The notes: generated by a model not told the origin, from the sequence alone. 33,295 nucleotides of DNA from Paenibacillaceae bacterium ZCTH02-B3 (GCA_002159065.1 LZRV01000039.1:1-33295); one strand, 5' to 3'. Positions 23,599-33,039 are shown, counted from the stretch's first letter. Translations and numbers: made by a program.

Positions 23599-24975
23599 TC
23601 ACGCAATATCCGCGTCGAGCGGATCGCCGTGCTTCCGATCGAGGCTGACGAACTTGTTGTAGTTTTTCAGGAACACCAGCTCCACCGTGCCCGTCGGGCC
23701 GTTGCGGTGCTTGGCGATGATGACTTCGATGATGTTCTTTTTCTCGCTTTCCTGGTTGTAATAGTCGTCCCGGTACAGGAACGCGACCACGTCCGCGTCC
23801 TGCTCGATGGAGCCGGATTCGCGCAGGTCGGACAGCATCGGCCGCTTGTCCTGGCGCTGCTCCACGCCGCGGGACAGCTGCGACAGCGCGATGACCGGCA
23901 CTTCCAGCTCCCGGGCCATCTGCTTGAGCGCGCGGGAAATTTCCGACACTTCCTGCTGGCGGTTTTCGTGCGGCCGGCCGCGCGTCTGGATGAGCTGCAG
24001 ATAGTCGATCACCACCAGGCCCAGGCCCTTTTCCTTCTTCAGGCGGCGGCACTTGGCGCGGATGTCGGTGACGCTGATGCCGGGAGTGTCGTCGATGTAA
24101 ATCTGCGCTTCCGACAGCACCCCGATGGCCATCGTCAGCTTCTCCCAGTCGTCCCCTTCCAGATAGCCGCTGCGCAGCCGGCTGGAATCCACGTTGGCCT
24201 CCGCGCAGATCATCCGTTGGACCAGCTGGAAGGCCGACATCTCCAGGCTGAACACGGCCACCGTCTCTTTGGCGCGCAGAGCCGCGTTCTGGGCGATGTT
24301 GAGGGCGAAGGAGGTCTTGCCCACCGCCGGCCGGGCGGCGACGATGATGAGGTCGCTGCGCTGGAAACCCGACGTCACCCGGTCGAGATCGGGGTAGCCC
24401 GAAGGGACGCCGGTGACGCCGCCCTTGTGGTGGTACAGGTGCTCCACCCGGTCGAACACTTCGAGCAGCACGTCGCGGATGCTGACGAACCCGTGGCGGG
24501 CATGGCGGCGGGAAATGTCCAGGATCCGCTGTTCGGCTTCGTTGAGCAGCGAGGCGACGTCGCCTTCCGCTTCGTAGCCGCTGGACGCGATCTGCGTGGC
24601 GGTGCGGATCAGGCGGCGCAGGAGCGCCTTGTCCGCCACGATCCGCGCGTAGTATTCCACGTTCGCCGCCGTCGGCACGGCCCCGGCCAGGCGGGCCAGG
24701 TAACTCACCCCGCCGACTTCCTCGAGCCGGTCCCGGTCCTTGAGGCGCGCGGTGAGCGTCACGAGGTCGATCGCCGCACCCTCCTCGTTCAGCTCCAGCA
24801 TCGCCTCGAAAATCCGCTGATGGCCGACGCTGTAGAAATCTTCCGGCCGCAAAAGTTCCATCGCCGTAATCAGGGCGTCCGCCTCCAGCAGGATCGATCC
24901 CAGCACGGCCTGTTCCGCTTCCAGATTTTGCGGGGGCACGCGACCCTCCAACAGCGGTTCCCCGTTCTCCAGCAT
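23599..24975 (-). CDS. dnaB: Replicative DNA helicase DnaB (DnaC of B. subtilis)
   Basis: A 458-residue hexameric helicase that unwinds DNA at the fork. The N-terminal domain (about 10-110, beginning PPQNLEAEQAVLGSIL) is followed by a linker and a RecA-like domain with Walker A AARPAVGKTS (Lys220), the SLEMSAFQLVQRM segment, Walker B VVIDYLQLI, and the Arg-finger region near LSQLSRGVEQRQDKRPMLSDLRESG. Length and motifs are normal, with no intein. It starts 4 nt after the rplI stop, as the last gene of the yybS-gdpP-rplI-dnaB operon. Confidence 0.97.
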   Translation of the reverse strand: MLENGEPLLEGRVPPQNLEAEQAVLGSILLEADALITAMELLRPEDFYSVGHQRIFEAMLELNEEGAAIDLVTLTARLKDRDRLEEVGGVSYLARLAGAVPTAANVEYYARIVADKALLRRLIRTATQIASSGYEAEGDVASLLNEAEQRILDISRRHARHGFVSIRDVLLEVFDRVEHLYHHKGGVTGVPSGYPDLDRVTSGFQRSDLIIVAARPAVGKTSFALNIAQNAALRAKETVAVFSLEMSAFQLVQRMICAEANVDSSRLRSGYLEGDDWEKLTMAIGVLSEAQIYIDDTPGISVTDIRAKCRRLKKEKGLGLVVIDYLQLIQTRGRPHENRQQEVSEISRALKQMARELEVPVIALSQLSRGVEQRQDKRPMLSDLRESGSIEQDADVVAFLYRDDYYNQESEKKNIIEVIIAKHRNGPTGTVELVFLKNYNKFVSLDRKHGDPLDADIA

Positions 24976-24979
24976 CCCG

Positions 24980-25423
24980 CTACGCCTCCACGACCTGAAC
25001 GTTCAGCTCCGCCTTGATTTCCGGGTACAGCCTGAGCGTCACCCGCGTCGTGCCCAGCTCGCGGATGGGTTCGTCCAGTTCCACCTGCCGCTTGTCCAGC
25101 TTGATGCCTTCCTTCTCGAGGGCTTCGGCGATCTGCTTGCCGGTGACGGCGCCGAAGAGACGGCCGTTCTGGCCGGCCTTCGCCTTGATGACGACGGTCA
25201 TTTGCGACAGTTTCGCCGCCAGGGCGCGGGCCTGCTCCCGCTCCTGTTCTTTTCGCCGGTTTTCCGCCGCCTTCATCTGCTCCAGCGATTTCATCGCGCT
25301 GTCGGTGGCGGCTTTCGCCAGGCCCCGCGGGATGAGATAGTTGCGCGCGTAGCCTTCGGCGACGTCCTTGACTTCGCCTTTTTTGCCGTGGCCTTTGACG
25401 TCCTGCAAAAAAATGACTTTCAT
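24980..25423 (-). CDS. rplI: Large ribosomal subunit protein bL9
   Basis: A 147-residue L9 protein. The N-terminal 23S-binding domain ([30 protein letters not shown] pattern, residues 1-30), the long connecting helix and the C-terminal domain with GRLFGAVT are all present. Its ATG overlaps the gdpP stop by 4 nt (ATGA) and dnaB follows by 4 nt, the usual Bacillales order. Confidence 0.97.
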   Translation of the reverse strand: MKVIFLQDVKGHGKKGEVKDVAEGYARNYLIPRGLAKAATDSAMKSLEQMKAAENRRKEQEREQARALAAKLSQMTVVIKAKAGQNGRLFGAVTGKQIAEALEKEGIKLDKRQVELDEPIRELGTTRVTLRLYPEIKAELNVQVVEA

Positions 25424-27393
25424 TCCGCCTGCCCCTCCCCCTCAGTGAGTTCCTGCAATACCGCCTTGAGCCGGGCCGCCGCTTCCCTGACCGAACCCTT
25501 CAGCTGCGCTGCGGCGTCGTTCAGATGGCCGCCTCCGCCCAGCTTTTCCATGACAACCTGGACGTTGATTTTCCCTTGGGAGCGGGCGCTGATGCCGACC
25601 AGGCCGTCCGGGCGCTTCGCGATCACGAAGGAAGCGGCGATGCCCGACATGTTCATCAGCATGTCCGCCGCCTGGGCGATGAGCAGCTGCGGCACGGGTT
25701 CGCCCCGTTCCACCGCGGCGATGGCGATATCTTCTCCCCAGATCTCCGCGTGGCGGACAATCTCCGCCTTGCGGACGTATTCCTCGAGCTTCTCCTGCAT
25801 CATGCGCTGCACGGCGGCGCCATCCGCGCCGCTCCTCCTGAGATAGGAAGCGGCCTCGAAGGTCCGCGCGCCCGTGCGCACGGAGAAGCTTTTCGTATCC
25901 ACCGTGATGCCGGCCAGGAGCGCCGTCGCCTCGCGGGGCTCCAGTTCGATGTCTTCGTCCACGTATTGCAAAAGCTCGGTCACCAATTCGCATGTGGAGG
26001 ACGCGTAAGGTTCCATGTAGACGAGCACGGCGTCCTGGATGATCTCCTCGCTGCGGCGGTGATGATCAATGATCACCACCCGCTCCGTCTGCTCGAACAG
26101 CCGCGGCTCGGGAACCATCGACGCCCGGTGGGTGTCCACCACCACCGCGAGGGTTCTTCTCGTCGCCCGCATGAGCGCCTGTTCGGGCTTCACGAAGCCC
26201 GCGTAAAGCTGATCGTCTTCCCTCAGCAGGTTCATGATGCGCTCGATGGACGGATTGACGTCTTCCAGGACAATGAAGCTTTCCTTGCCCAGATGCCTCG
26301 CCATTTTCCACACGCCCACCGACGCGCCGATGGCGTCCATGTCCGGCTCGGCATGGCCCATGACGATGACGTTGTCGCTGTCCCGGATCAAATCCCGGAG
26401 CGCGTGGGCGATCACGCGGGCGCGGACGCGGGTGCGTTTCTCCACGGCGCTGCTTTTGCCGCCGTAGAAGCTTTGCCGCTGGCCGACCCGGACCACCGCC
26501 TGGTCGCCTCCGCGGCCAAGAGCGATGTCGAGGCTGCTTTGCGCCTGCTGGCCGATCTCCAGGATGCTGTTAAATCCCGCGGCGAACCCGATGCTGAGCG
26601 TCAGCGGCAGCTTGAGATCCGCCGTCATTTCCCGGACTTCGTCCAGAAGGTCGAAGCGGGATTGCTCCAGCCGCCGGAGCGTCTGCTTGTTGGTCACGAT
26701 GAGGTAGCGGTCCGCGGACATGCGCCGAAGCAGCATGCCGTGCTCCTGGGCCCATTCGCTCATCCGCCCGGTCACCCGGGACAGCACCAGGGTGCGCTGC
26801 TGCTCGTCCATGCCCTGCGCCACTTCCTCGAAGTTGTCCATCATCACGATCCCGAGGGCGATTTTTTCGTCCTCGTACCGTTTGGCCAGGCTCCATTGTT
26901 CGGTCATGTCGATGACATAAACCAGGCGTTCCTGCTGGCGAAAAATCAGCTCGAACACCCGGTCCCCGAGCCGGGTCACGGTCTTGCCCGGTTGGGCTTC
27001 GTCCCGGGGGGAAGGGTTCCTCAGTTCCGGAAACAGCTCCTCCAGCGGCACGCCGACAACCGACGCCCGACCTGTCGCCTCTGCAACGAACGGGTTGTGC
27101 CACTCCACTTCCCGGTCTTCATTGTACAAAATGATGCCGAAGGGCAAATGGGCGACGACATCGGCACCCACGTTCCGGATACGGCGGGTGAGGGTCAGCA
27201 CGTAATCCTGCAGATCCCGCCGGAACGCGCGTTCCGCCAGGATGAAATAGACACAGACCACCCCGCCGAACACGAGCCCGACCAGCCCAAGCAGCCATTC
27301 GTACCAGGCCAGGGCCACCGTCAGCAGGAAAATGAGCCCGAGCGCCCAAAGCACATGCATGCCATGCCATCGGCGGATGAGAAATTTGGGCAT
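25420..27393 (-). CDS. gdpP: Cyclic-di-AMP phosphodiesterase GdpP (YybT)
   Basis: A 657-residue membrane enzyme that hydrolyses c-di-AMP and so influences cell-wall stress, potassium balance and beta-lactam tolerance. Two helices (about 13-52) are followed by a PAS-like domain (about 75-165), a degenerate GGDEF-like domain (about 170-305, without a GGDEF motif) and a DHH/DHHA1 module. Manganese/catalytic residues are visible: His347, Asp351 and Asp353 ([11 protein letters not shown]), Asp420, Asp443-His444-His445, and Asp499. The DHHA1 [11 protein letters not shown] motif lies near the C-terminus. It starts 18 nt after yybS and overlaps rplI by 4 nt. Confidence 0.97.
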   Translation of the reverse strand: MPKFLIRRWHGMHVLWALGLIFLLTVALAWYEWLLGLVGLVFGGVVCVYFILAERAFRRDLQDYVLTLTRRIRNVGADVVAHLPFGIILYNEDREVEWHNPFVAEATGRASVVGVPLEELFPELRNPSPRDEAQPGKTVTRLGDRVFELIFRQQERLVYVIDMTEQWSLAKRYEDEKIALGIVMMDNFEEVAQGMDEQQRTLVLSRVTGRMSEWAQEHGMLLRRMSADRYLIVTNKQTLRRLEQSRFDLLDEVREMTADLKLPLTLSIGFAAGFNSILEIGQQAQSSLDIALGRGGDQAVVRVGQRQSFYGGKSSAVEKRTRVRARVIAHALRDLIRDSDNVIVMGHAEPDMDAIGASVGVWKMARHLGKESFIVLEDVNPSIERIMNLLREDDQLYAGFVKPEQALMRATRRTLAVVVDTHRASMVPEPRLFEQTERVVIIDHHRRSEEIIQDAVLVYMEPYASSTCELVTELLQYVDEDIELEPREATALLAGITVDTKSFSVRTGARTFEAASYLRRSGADGAAVQRMMQEKLEEYVRKAEIVRHAEIWGEDIAIAAVERGEPVPQLLIAQAADMLMNMSGIAASFVIAKRPDGLVGISARSQGKINVQVVMEKLGGGGHLNDAAAQLKGSVREAAARLKAVLQELTEGEGQAE

Positions 27394-27411
27394 GTCGCAT
27401 TTCTCTCCCGG

Positions 27412-28314
27412 TTATTTGACAAAATACTTCCGCAGCGGAAACGCCGTATCCAGCAGCCCGACCAGGTAGAACGGCGGAAACAGCAGCACCGGAGCGGACA
27501 GAAGCACGGGAACGACGCGCGGCCAGCGCCTCGCATCGGCGACAAAAAACAGGAAACCGACAGCCTGGACCGTAAAGGCCAGCCTGAGCAGCGGAAGCAG
27601 ATTGTTCACCGCGCCGCCCAGGAAGCCTTCCAGCGGAAACAGGCCGACGATCAAAGCGATCAGATAGATGAACACGAGATGGCGCGGCAGGCGCCAGGTC
27701 CGGATCGGCGGCAGTCCGGGCACGGACATGCCGGCCCATGCCAGGATGCGCCTGCCCAGATACTGGTTGACGACCGTAAGCGCAAACGCGGCGAACAAAA
27801 GCAGGGCCGGAAGCATGGCCACCGTTCCCTCGGCGATTTCGCGCGCGGCGTCCTCCCAGTTTCCCGGCAGCATCGCGGGGTCTCCGGAGCCGAGTTGCGC
27901 CGCGGTCCGCTCCAGATACTCGCGGATCCCGGCGGACGGATCGAAGCGGAATACGGCCTGGACCAGCGCCAATTGCAAGAGCAGCACCGCCAGGACCGTC
28001 AGAAAACAGGCAACGACCGCCGTTCTGGCGTTTGCGCCCCGCCGGTAGAAAAGCGCCATCACGGCCGCGGGCACAAGGAAAAACGCTCCCGTGTACAGCG
28101 CCGGCAGTCCGCCGGTTTTCCCGAGCAGAAAGAAGGCGCCTGCGAAACCGAGCGCGATATGCAAGGCCGCGGCGACGGGATTCAGCAGGGCGATGAGGGC
28201 CGTGATCAGCGGCATGACAAGCCACAGCGTCACGGCGCCGGCGAACGTCATCGTACCGGCCAGCGCCAGCGCCAATGCCGCAACCAGCAGCAGAGGCTTT
28301 CCACCCGTGTTCAA
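27412..28314 (-). CDS. yybS: DUF2232 membrane protein YybS
   Basis: A protein of about 300 residues that is mostly membrane helices (about eight), with short loops, typical of DUF2232/YybS, which precedes gdpP in many Bacillales. Its biochemical function is not established. The TTG at 28314 is preferred as start because GAGGTG sits 6 nt before it; the GTG at 28323 is an in-frame alternative with a poor site. First gene of the yybS-gdpP-rplI-dnaB operon, behind an extended -10 promoter. Confidence 0.85.
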   Translation of the reverse strand: MNTGGKPLLLVAALALALAGTMTFAGAVTLWLVMPLITALIALLNPVAAALHIALGFAGAFFLLGKTGGLPALYTGAFFLVPAAVMALFYRRGANARTAVVACFLTVLAVLLLQLALVQAVFRFDPSAGIREYLERTAAQLGSGDPAMLPGNWEDAAREIAEGTVAMLPALLLFAAFALTVVNQYLGRRILAWAGMSVPGLPPIRTWRLPRHLVFIYLIALIVGLFPLEGFLGGAVNNLLPLLRLAFTVQAVGFLFFVADARRWPRVVPVLLSAPVLLFPPFYLVGLLDTAFPLRKYFVK

Positions 28315-28352
28315 CCGCGTCACCTCGGTTCCGGAATGTGACCGTAAACTTG

Positions 28353-28361
28353 ATTATAGCA
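28353..28361 (-). promoter_or_regulatory. Extended -10 promoter of yybS-gdpP-rplI-dnaB
   Basis: Minus-strand TGCTATAAT is a perfect extended -10 hexamer. It begins 1 nt after the T-tract of the preceding terminator, so the -35 region would fall inside the terminator stem and no good -35 is seen. Confidence 0.68.
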
Positions 28362-28362
28362 T

Positions 28363-28397
28363 AAAAAAGGTTATCCCGCGTTCACCGCGGAATAACC
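28363..28397 (-). terminator. Intrinsic terminator after the amidohydrolase gene
   Basis: Minus-strand GGTTATTCCGCG pairs with CGCGGGATAACC around a 5-nt loop (one mismatched pair), followed by six T. It lies 34 nt after the stop of the amidohydrolase gene. Confidence 0.93.
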
Positions 28398-28430
28398 CTT
28401 GACCCTGCCCATATGCGTTTGCGTCGCTCC

Positions 28431-30509
28431 TTACAAACCGGCGGGCGGCGCCGCCCGCGCGCCACCGGCTTCCCCGGCCACATCCCAGCCGAGGGCCGAA
28501 AGCAGCGACAGCGGCGCGTAGGCCCGTTCGCCGATGGAGATGAGCTCGAAGGCGTTCGTCTTTCCGCCGCTGTGCCAGACCGCCCGCCAGCCGCGTTCCA
28601 GCATCAGCTCTCCCCGCTCGGGAACGGGAATATCCGCCGGGCTACCGCTTCCCGACCCCGCCGCCGTGCCGGCGGTGACGGTCCAGGTGCGGTCCTTCCC
28701 GCTCCAGGACAGGCCATAGCCGAACCCTTTCAGCGCTTCCAGGTCAAAATACCGCTGGCCGCGGTATTCGACGAGGGGAACCGTCATTTCGTCCAAAAAC
28801 AGCTTTTCCTTCACGTCCCCCGCGCGGACGAACTCGCTGCGGATCGGCTGCCCCGCGCGCACATTTTTGTTCACGCCGTTTTCGTCCAGGGCCACCTGGC
28901 CGCCGATCAGCACGTAGCGGATGCCCGCGGACGGCAGATCGGGCCGTTCCACCGTGGAGCGGTCTCGGATTTCGCCAAAATCGAATATGACGATGTCCGC
29001 GTCCATCCCCTTGGCGATGCGGCCTTTCCTGCGCAGGGCGGGGGCCTGTTTCTCCAGCCGCTGGGCGGGCATCAGCGTCATCTTGGCGATGGCGTCCATG
29101 AGATCGATGACGCCCTTTTCCCGCACATACATGCCGACGGTGCGGGCAAAGGTGCCCGACGCCCGCGGATGGTTGTTGTTGCCCGGCTCCAGGATCGCGT
29201 CGCTGCCGATCATGACGAAATCGGCCTTGAGCGCGTCGATCAGGTCCTCCTCGGGAATGGCATAGGCCACGGCCAGTTTGCCCTCCCGGCGGTATTTCTG
29301 AAAAGTCTCCGCCGTCAGCCGCTCCGACGTCCCCGCGATCTGCAGATCCTCGTAGCTGATGCGGAACCGCTCCTGCCAGCCTTCGTCAAACCGGGCGGAG
29401 TTGAGATAGGTCCCCCAGAAATCATACGGGTATACGCAGGCGGTAATGTCCAGCCCTTCCGCCCGCGCTTCGGCGATCATTTGCAAAGACTGCTTCATGG
29501 AAAAGGTGCCGCCGGTGCTGTGGATGTGGTCGATATGGACCGCCGCCCCGGTGGCCCGCGCGTAACCGATGATCTCGTTCAGCGCGTCGATGTTCGTGCC
29601 CGGTTCCTCCATGTCGGAATAACGGGCGTGGAAATACACCGGAACGTTGTACTTGTGCGCCAGCTCCATGAGCGGCAATATCTCTTCCGAACTGATCCCC
29701 GGCACGTATTCGAGGCTGAAGGAGATGCCCAGCGCCCCGTTGTTCAGCGCCTCTTCCGCGTCCCTGACCAGCTTCTCGATCTGCGCCTTGCTCGCCGACG
29801 CATACCGGCTCAAATTGAACTGGTTGCGGGCTTGCGTATAAAAGAAGGAAGCGCCGAAATGCACGGGCGTGCGGTTTCGCTCGTAGTAGGAGTACCAGCT
29901 CTTCGGCGATGCCGTGCCGCCGTGCATGGCAATGTTGGCGGTGACGCCGTCGGCGATCTTGTTCCACACGCCGTAAGGGTTCGGGTCGTAGGAGAGATTG
30001 TCGATAAAGCCCGGCGCCACCACCAGGCCGGTAGCGTCGATGACCCGCTTGCCTTTCAGCGGATGCGACGTCACCACGCCGATGGTTCCGCCCAGGATGC
30101 CGACGTTGAGCCCTTCCCGGTCCAGCTTCGTCTCCGGGTTGATGACCCGGCCGTTTTGGATCACGATGTCGTATTCGACGGCCAGATCCTCCGGCGTCAC
30201 AAAAGCGTCCGGGTCGTACTCCGCTTCTTCCGTTCCTCCGGCCGCCCCGCCGTCCGGCGTTTCGCCGTCCGGCTCAGCGCCGCCCGCTCCGCCGCCGGAT
30301 CCGCCGGTTTCCGCCGGAGCGCCCGGCGCGCCGGACGGCTGCTGCGGCTGCGCGGATGGTTCGCCGCCCAGCCCCGGCATCCGGCCCGGCCATTCCTGGG
30401 CCGCCCAGACCCCGACAAGAGCAACCGCAATTGCCGCTGCCAGCGCGAGCGCCGCGATCCGCATGCGGCGGCGCCTCCTCCGGCGCTTTGTGCCGGCCAG
30501 CCGTTCCAT
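28431..30509 (-). CDS. Exported amidohydrolase (D-aminoacylase-like) with surface domain
   Basis: A 692-residue protein. It begins with nine basic residues in a row and a membrane/signal segment (about 17-37), then a Gly/Ala/Pro/Glu linker (about 41-105), an amidohydrolase domain resembling N-acyl-D-amino-acid deacylases (about 110-560) and a C-terminal copper-amine-oxidase-N-like region (about 575-690, with YFDLEALKGFGYGLSWSG and YAPLSLLSALGWDV). Family residues kept: His in YFHARYSD, His in VHIDHIHSTGG, Asp in MIGSDAIL. The first-strand metal motif HxH after APGFID is replaced by NLSYD (171-175). Activity is therefore uncertain; it may act on D-amino-acid amides in the wall, or not be a hydrolase. 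RBS GGGAGG precedes the ATG; 28 nt after the LCP gene. Confidence 0.85.
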   Translation of the reverse strand: MERLAGTKRRRRRRRMRIAALALAAAIAVALVGVWAAQEWPGRMPGLGGEPSAQPQQPSGAPGAPAETGGSGGGAGGAEPDGETPDGGAAGGTEEAEYDPDAFVTPEDLAVEYDIVIQNGRVINPETKLDREGLNVGILGGTIGVVTSHPLKGKRVIDATGLVVAPGFIDNLSYDPNPYGVWNKIADGVTANIAMHGGTASPKSWYSYYERNRTPVHFGASFFYTQARNQFNLSRYASASKAQIEKLVRDAEEALNNGALGISFSLEYVPGISSEEILPLMELAHKYNVPVYFHARYSDMEEPGTNIDALNEIIGYARATGAAVHIDHIHSTGGTFSMKQSLQMIAEARAEGLDITACVYPYDFWGTYLNSARFDEGWQERFRISYEDLQIAGTSERLTAETFQKYRREGKLAVAYAIPEEDLIDALKADFVMIGSDAILEPGNNNHPRASGTFARTVGMYVREKGVIDLMDAIAKMTLMPAQRLEKQAPALRRKGRIAKGMDADIVIFDFGEIRDRSTVERPDLPSAGIRYVLIGGQVALDENGVNKNVRAGQPIRSEFVRAGDVKEKLFLDEMTVPLVEYRGQRYFDLEALKGFGYGLSWSGKDRTWTVTAGTAAGSGSGSPADIPVPERGELMLERGWRAVWHSGGKTNAFELISIGERAYAPLSLLSALGWDVAGEAGGARAAPPAGL

Positions 30510-30537
30510 CGCCCTACCTCCCGCCGTTCAGATACGT

Positions 30538-31641
30538 TCAGACGGCCTTCGGCGTTTTCCCGCCGCCGGCGCCTGTTCCGTCCTTGCTGTCATTATCGGC
30601 GTTTTTCCCGCCCTGTCCATCCCCGGCGCCCGTCTCGTCCAGCCCCGGCTTCGGCAGCTCGTCCAGGCTGTTCGCCGGATCGAGCCAGGCCTTCAGCCAT
30701 TCCGTCGCCCGGGCGACATCCTCTTCATCCAGGACATAATACCACAAGGAATTGATCATGCGGCCCTTGCCGGCCAGCGTGTGGCTGTAGATGAGGCGGG
30801 TGTCGGCGGACAGCACCCATTTGGCCTGCTCGATCAGCTCCGCGGGCGTGATGTCGGTCCGGAAATTGTCGCCCATGATGTCGATCAGTTCCGGAATTTT
30901 CGTCCATTGCCCCATCCGCGTCGCCTTGGCGAGCAAGGCCTCCAAAAACTGCTTCTGCCGCTGCGTCCGGCTGATGTCGCCGCCGGCGTCTTCCCGGAAG
31001 CGCACGAAATTGAGCGCCTCCTCGCCGCTGTAGACCGGCTTGCCCGCCTTGACGACGAATTTCTCGTGTCCCGGATCTCTGTTGACGAGGTCCCGTTCCA
31101 CCGGCAGTTCGATCCCGCCGATGGCGTCCACCGCGTCGCGGAAGCCCTGGAAGTTGACGGCGGCGTAATGCTCCACCGGCACCCCGAACAGCTCCTCCAC
31201 GGTCTCCACGGCCAGCTTGGCTTCCCCGTAGGCATAGGCGTGGGCCATTTTGTCCATTCCGCGGCCCGGAAGTTCCACATAGGAATCCCGCGGCACCGAA
31301 ATGAGCAGCGCGGCGCCGTCCGCCGGACGCACCGCCGCCAGGATCACCGTGTCGGACCGCCCGCGCTCCTTGCCCCGCTGATCCACGCCGAGAAGGAGCA
31401 GGGTGTAGGGTCTTTTCGCTTCTTCTTTCAGTTCTTTCTGTTTCTGCCCTTCCGTCGGTTCTTCGGTTCTCCCGTCGATGGGCCGATACGATTTCTCGAG
31501 TTTTCTCTCCACGGATTTGGCGAAAAAGAGATCAAAGCCCCAGAGGGCGAGCGCCGTCCTTTGCCAATATCCGATCGCTCCCAGCAGAAGGACGGCCAGC
31601 AGCACTCCGGCTGTCCAACGCTTTCTGCGCGACCATCGCAT
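30538..31641 (-). CDS. LytR-CpsA-Psr (LCP) family cell-wall glycopolymer ligase
   Basis: A 367-residue LCP protein with one N-terminal anchor (about 10-26) and an extracytoplasmic LCP domain (about 78-290). LCP enzymes transfer wall teichoic acid or other glycopolymers from a lipid carrier to peptidoglycan. Key residues seen: GVDQRGKERGRSDTVIL (Asp, Arg), SVPRDSYVELPG, the FRDAVDAIGGIELPV segment and the Arg-rich FVRFREDAGGDISRTQRQ motif. The C-terminus is a Gly/Asp/Lys-rich tail of about 40 residues. It lies between rpsR and the amidohydrolase gene, separated from rpsR by a terminator; the ATG follows GAGGGGG. Confidence 0.94.
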   Translation of the reverse strand: MRWSRRKRWTAGVLLAVLLLGAIGYWQRTALALWGFDLFFAKSVERKLEKSYRPIDGRTEEPTEGQKQKELKEEAKRPYTLLLLGVDQRGKERGRSDTVILAAVRPADGAALLISVPRDSYVELPGRGMDKMAHAYAYGEAKLAVETVEELFGVPVEHYAAVNFQGFRDAVDAIGGIELPVERDLVNRDPGHEKFVVKAGKPVYSGEEALNFVRFREDAGGDISRTQRQKQFLEALLAKATRMGQWTKIPELIDIMGDNFRTDITPAELIEQAKWVLSADTRLIYSHTLAGKGRMINSLWYYVLDEEDVARATEWLKAWLDPANSLDELPKPGLDETGAGDGQGGKNADNDSKDGTGAGGGKTPKAV

Positions 31642-31736
31642 GGAAATGCCCCCTCTGCACCGAAAGGAAAAATATTGCCTGTGTTAATATGGACGACGCA
31701 GCGCGCGCTTTTGTTCTCAAATGCCGAGAAAAATCA

Positions 31737-31770
31737 AAAAACCGCCCCGCCGCTCGAGGCGGAAGGGCGG
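31737..31770 (-). terminator. Terminator of the rpsF-ssb-rpsR operon
   Basis: Minus-strand CCGCCC pairs with GGGCGG, with an inner stem CCGC/GCGG around CTCGA, followed by a run of T (A at 31737-31741 on the plus strand). It starts 23 nt after the rpsR stop. Confidence 0.88.
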
Positions 31771-31792
31771 GCGTGCTTTCCGCGGACCGCCG

Positions 31793-32140
31793 TCAGTCCG
31801 TCGTGTACGGGAGCAACGCCATTTGGCGGGCCCGCTTGATGGCGACGGTCAGCATCCGCTGGTATTTCGCCTTCGTGCCGGTCACGCGGCGCGGCAGGAT
31901 CTTGCCCCGCTCGCTGATGAACTTGCGCAGCAGATCGACGTCCTTGTAGTCGATGTACTCGATCTTGTTGACGGTGAAATAGCACACCTTGCGCCGCTTG
32001 TTGCGGCCGCGGCGGTACTTCCTCGGTTCGCGTTCGCGGGTTTCCGGGCCTTTTTCCCGTGTCTGCGCCGTCTCCCGCGTCTGCGCCGTCTCGCGCGCGG
32101 CGGCTTCCTTCGCCGGCGCCTGGGCCTGTTGTTCGCTCAT
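31793..32140 (-). CDS. rpsR: Small ribosomal subunit protein bS18 with repeated N-terminal extension
   Basis: The S18 core (about residues 45-115: [19 protein letters not shown], then [20 protein letters not shown] and the tail [11 protein letters not shown]) is normal. The protein is 115 residues, whereas Bacillales S18 is usually about 79. The extra ~38 residues are Ala/Glu/Gln/Arg-rich and contain the hexapeptide ETAQTR twice in tandem (17-28), from an 18-bp DNA repeat at 32057-32074 and 32075-32092 with one mismatch. The ATG follows AAAAGGAGGAGAATCC, a strong site. The two-gene spacing (29 nt after ssb) is the usual rpsF-ssb-rpsR layout. Confidence 0.95.
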   Translation of the reverse strand: MSEQQAQAPAKEAAARETAQTRETAQTREKGPETREREPRKYRRGRNKRRKVCYFTVNKIEYIDYKDVDLLRKFISERGKILPRRVTGTKAKYQRMLTVAIKRARQMALLPYTTD

Positions 32141-32169
32141 GGATTCTCCTCCTTTTCCTCAGCATGGTT

Positions 32170-32664
32170 TCAGAACGGCAAATCGTCGTCCGAAATGTCC
32201 ACCGGTCTGCCGGCGTCCGCGAAGGGGTCGTCGTCGAACGCGTCCCGTTTTCCGCTTCCCGGCCGTCCGCCGGAATATCCGGCCTGTCCGCCGGCGAACG
32301 GATCCGGCGGGAAATCCTCCCGCACGGAAGATACATCTTCGCGGTTTGGCGATTCCAGAAAACGGACGTTGTCGGCCACGACTTCCGTCACGTAAACGCG
32401 CCGGCCTTCATTGTTGTCGTAATGGCGCACCTGGATGCGGCCTTCCACGGCGGCAAGCCGTCCCTTGCGCAAATAGTTCGCGCATGTCTCGGCGAGCTGC
32501 CGCCACGTGACGATCGGGATGAAATCGGCCTCGCGTTCCCCCTTGCTGTTCGTAAAAGGACGATCCACGGCCAGGGTGAACTGGGCGACCGCCACGCCGG
32601 AGGGCGTATAGCGGAGTTCGGGATCCCGGGTCAGTCGGCCGATCAGAATGACCCTGTTCAGCAC
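32170..32664 (-). CDS. ssb: Single-stranded DNA-binding protein SsbA
   Basis: A 164-residue SSB: OB-fold domain (about 1-105, beginning LNRVILIGRLTRDPELRYTP) followed by a Gly/Pro/Asp-rich linker and the acidic tip DDDLPF that recruits partner proteins. I use the GTG at 32664 as start. It is 9 nt from GAGGGAGG and gives the family N-terminus MLNRV, while the ATG at 32673 directly abuts the Shine-Dalgarno with no spacing. Second gene of the rpsF operon. Confidence 0.95.
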   Translation of the reverse strand: MLNRVILIGRLTRDPELRYTPSGVAVAQFTLAVDRPFTNSKGEREADFIPIVTWRQLAETCANYLRKGRLAAVEGRIQVRHYDNNEGRRVYVTEVVADNVRFLESPNREDVSSVREDFPPDPFAGGQAGYSGGRPGSGKRDAFDDDPFADAGRPVDISDDDLPF

Positions 32665-32748
32665 GGCTTCCATCCTCCCTCAAGGCCGGGCGGGGGAACC
32701 GCCGGCGAATGCGCCCCGGAGGGCTCTTCCCAATCGCTGGCCTCCGCG

Positions 32749-33039
32749 TCAAGCCACGACGTCGCGAATCACGAGATGCCGGACCACCTCGTCGGTGATG
32801 CGCAAAACCCGTTCCAGCTCCGCCACGTGCGACGGTTCCGACGAGAACAGCACCAGCACGTAGATGCCTTCGCGGAACTTGCCGATCTCATACGCGAGAC
32901 GGCGTTTGCCCATCACTTCGTGCTTGCGGATTTCTCCGCCGCCGCCTCGGATGACTTCCTGGATCTTGTCCGTGACCGCCTGAACGGCGTCCGGCTCCAG
33001 GTCAGGACGGATGATGTACATGAGCTCGTAATTGCGCAT
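32749..33039 (-). CDS. rpsF: Small ribosomal subunit protein bS6
   Basis: A 96-residue S6 beginning MRNYELMYIIRPDLE with the S18-binding ferredoxin-like fold (VMGKRRLAYEIGKFREGIYVLV). The ATG at 33039 follows AAGGGAGGTGAG by 6 nt. The frame is open 46 codons further upstream, but that part is the promoter and leader. First gene of the rpsF-ssb-rpsR operon, which in Bacillus is induced by DNA damage and during competence and carries a leader that binds S6:S18. Confidence 0.97.
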   Translation of the reverse strand: MRNYELMYIIRPDLEPDAVQAVTDKIQEVIRGGGGEIRKHEVMGKRRLAYEIGKFREGIYVLVLFSSEPSHVAELERVLRITDEVVRHLVIRDVVA

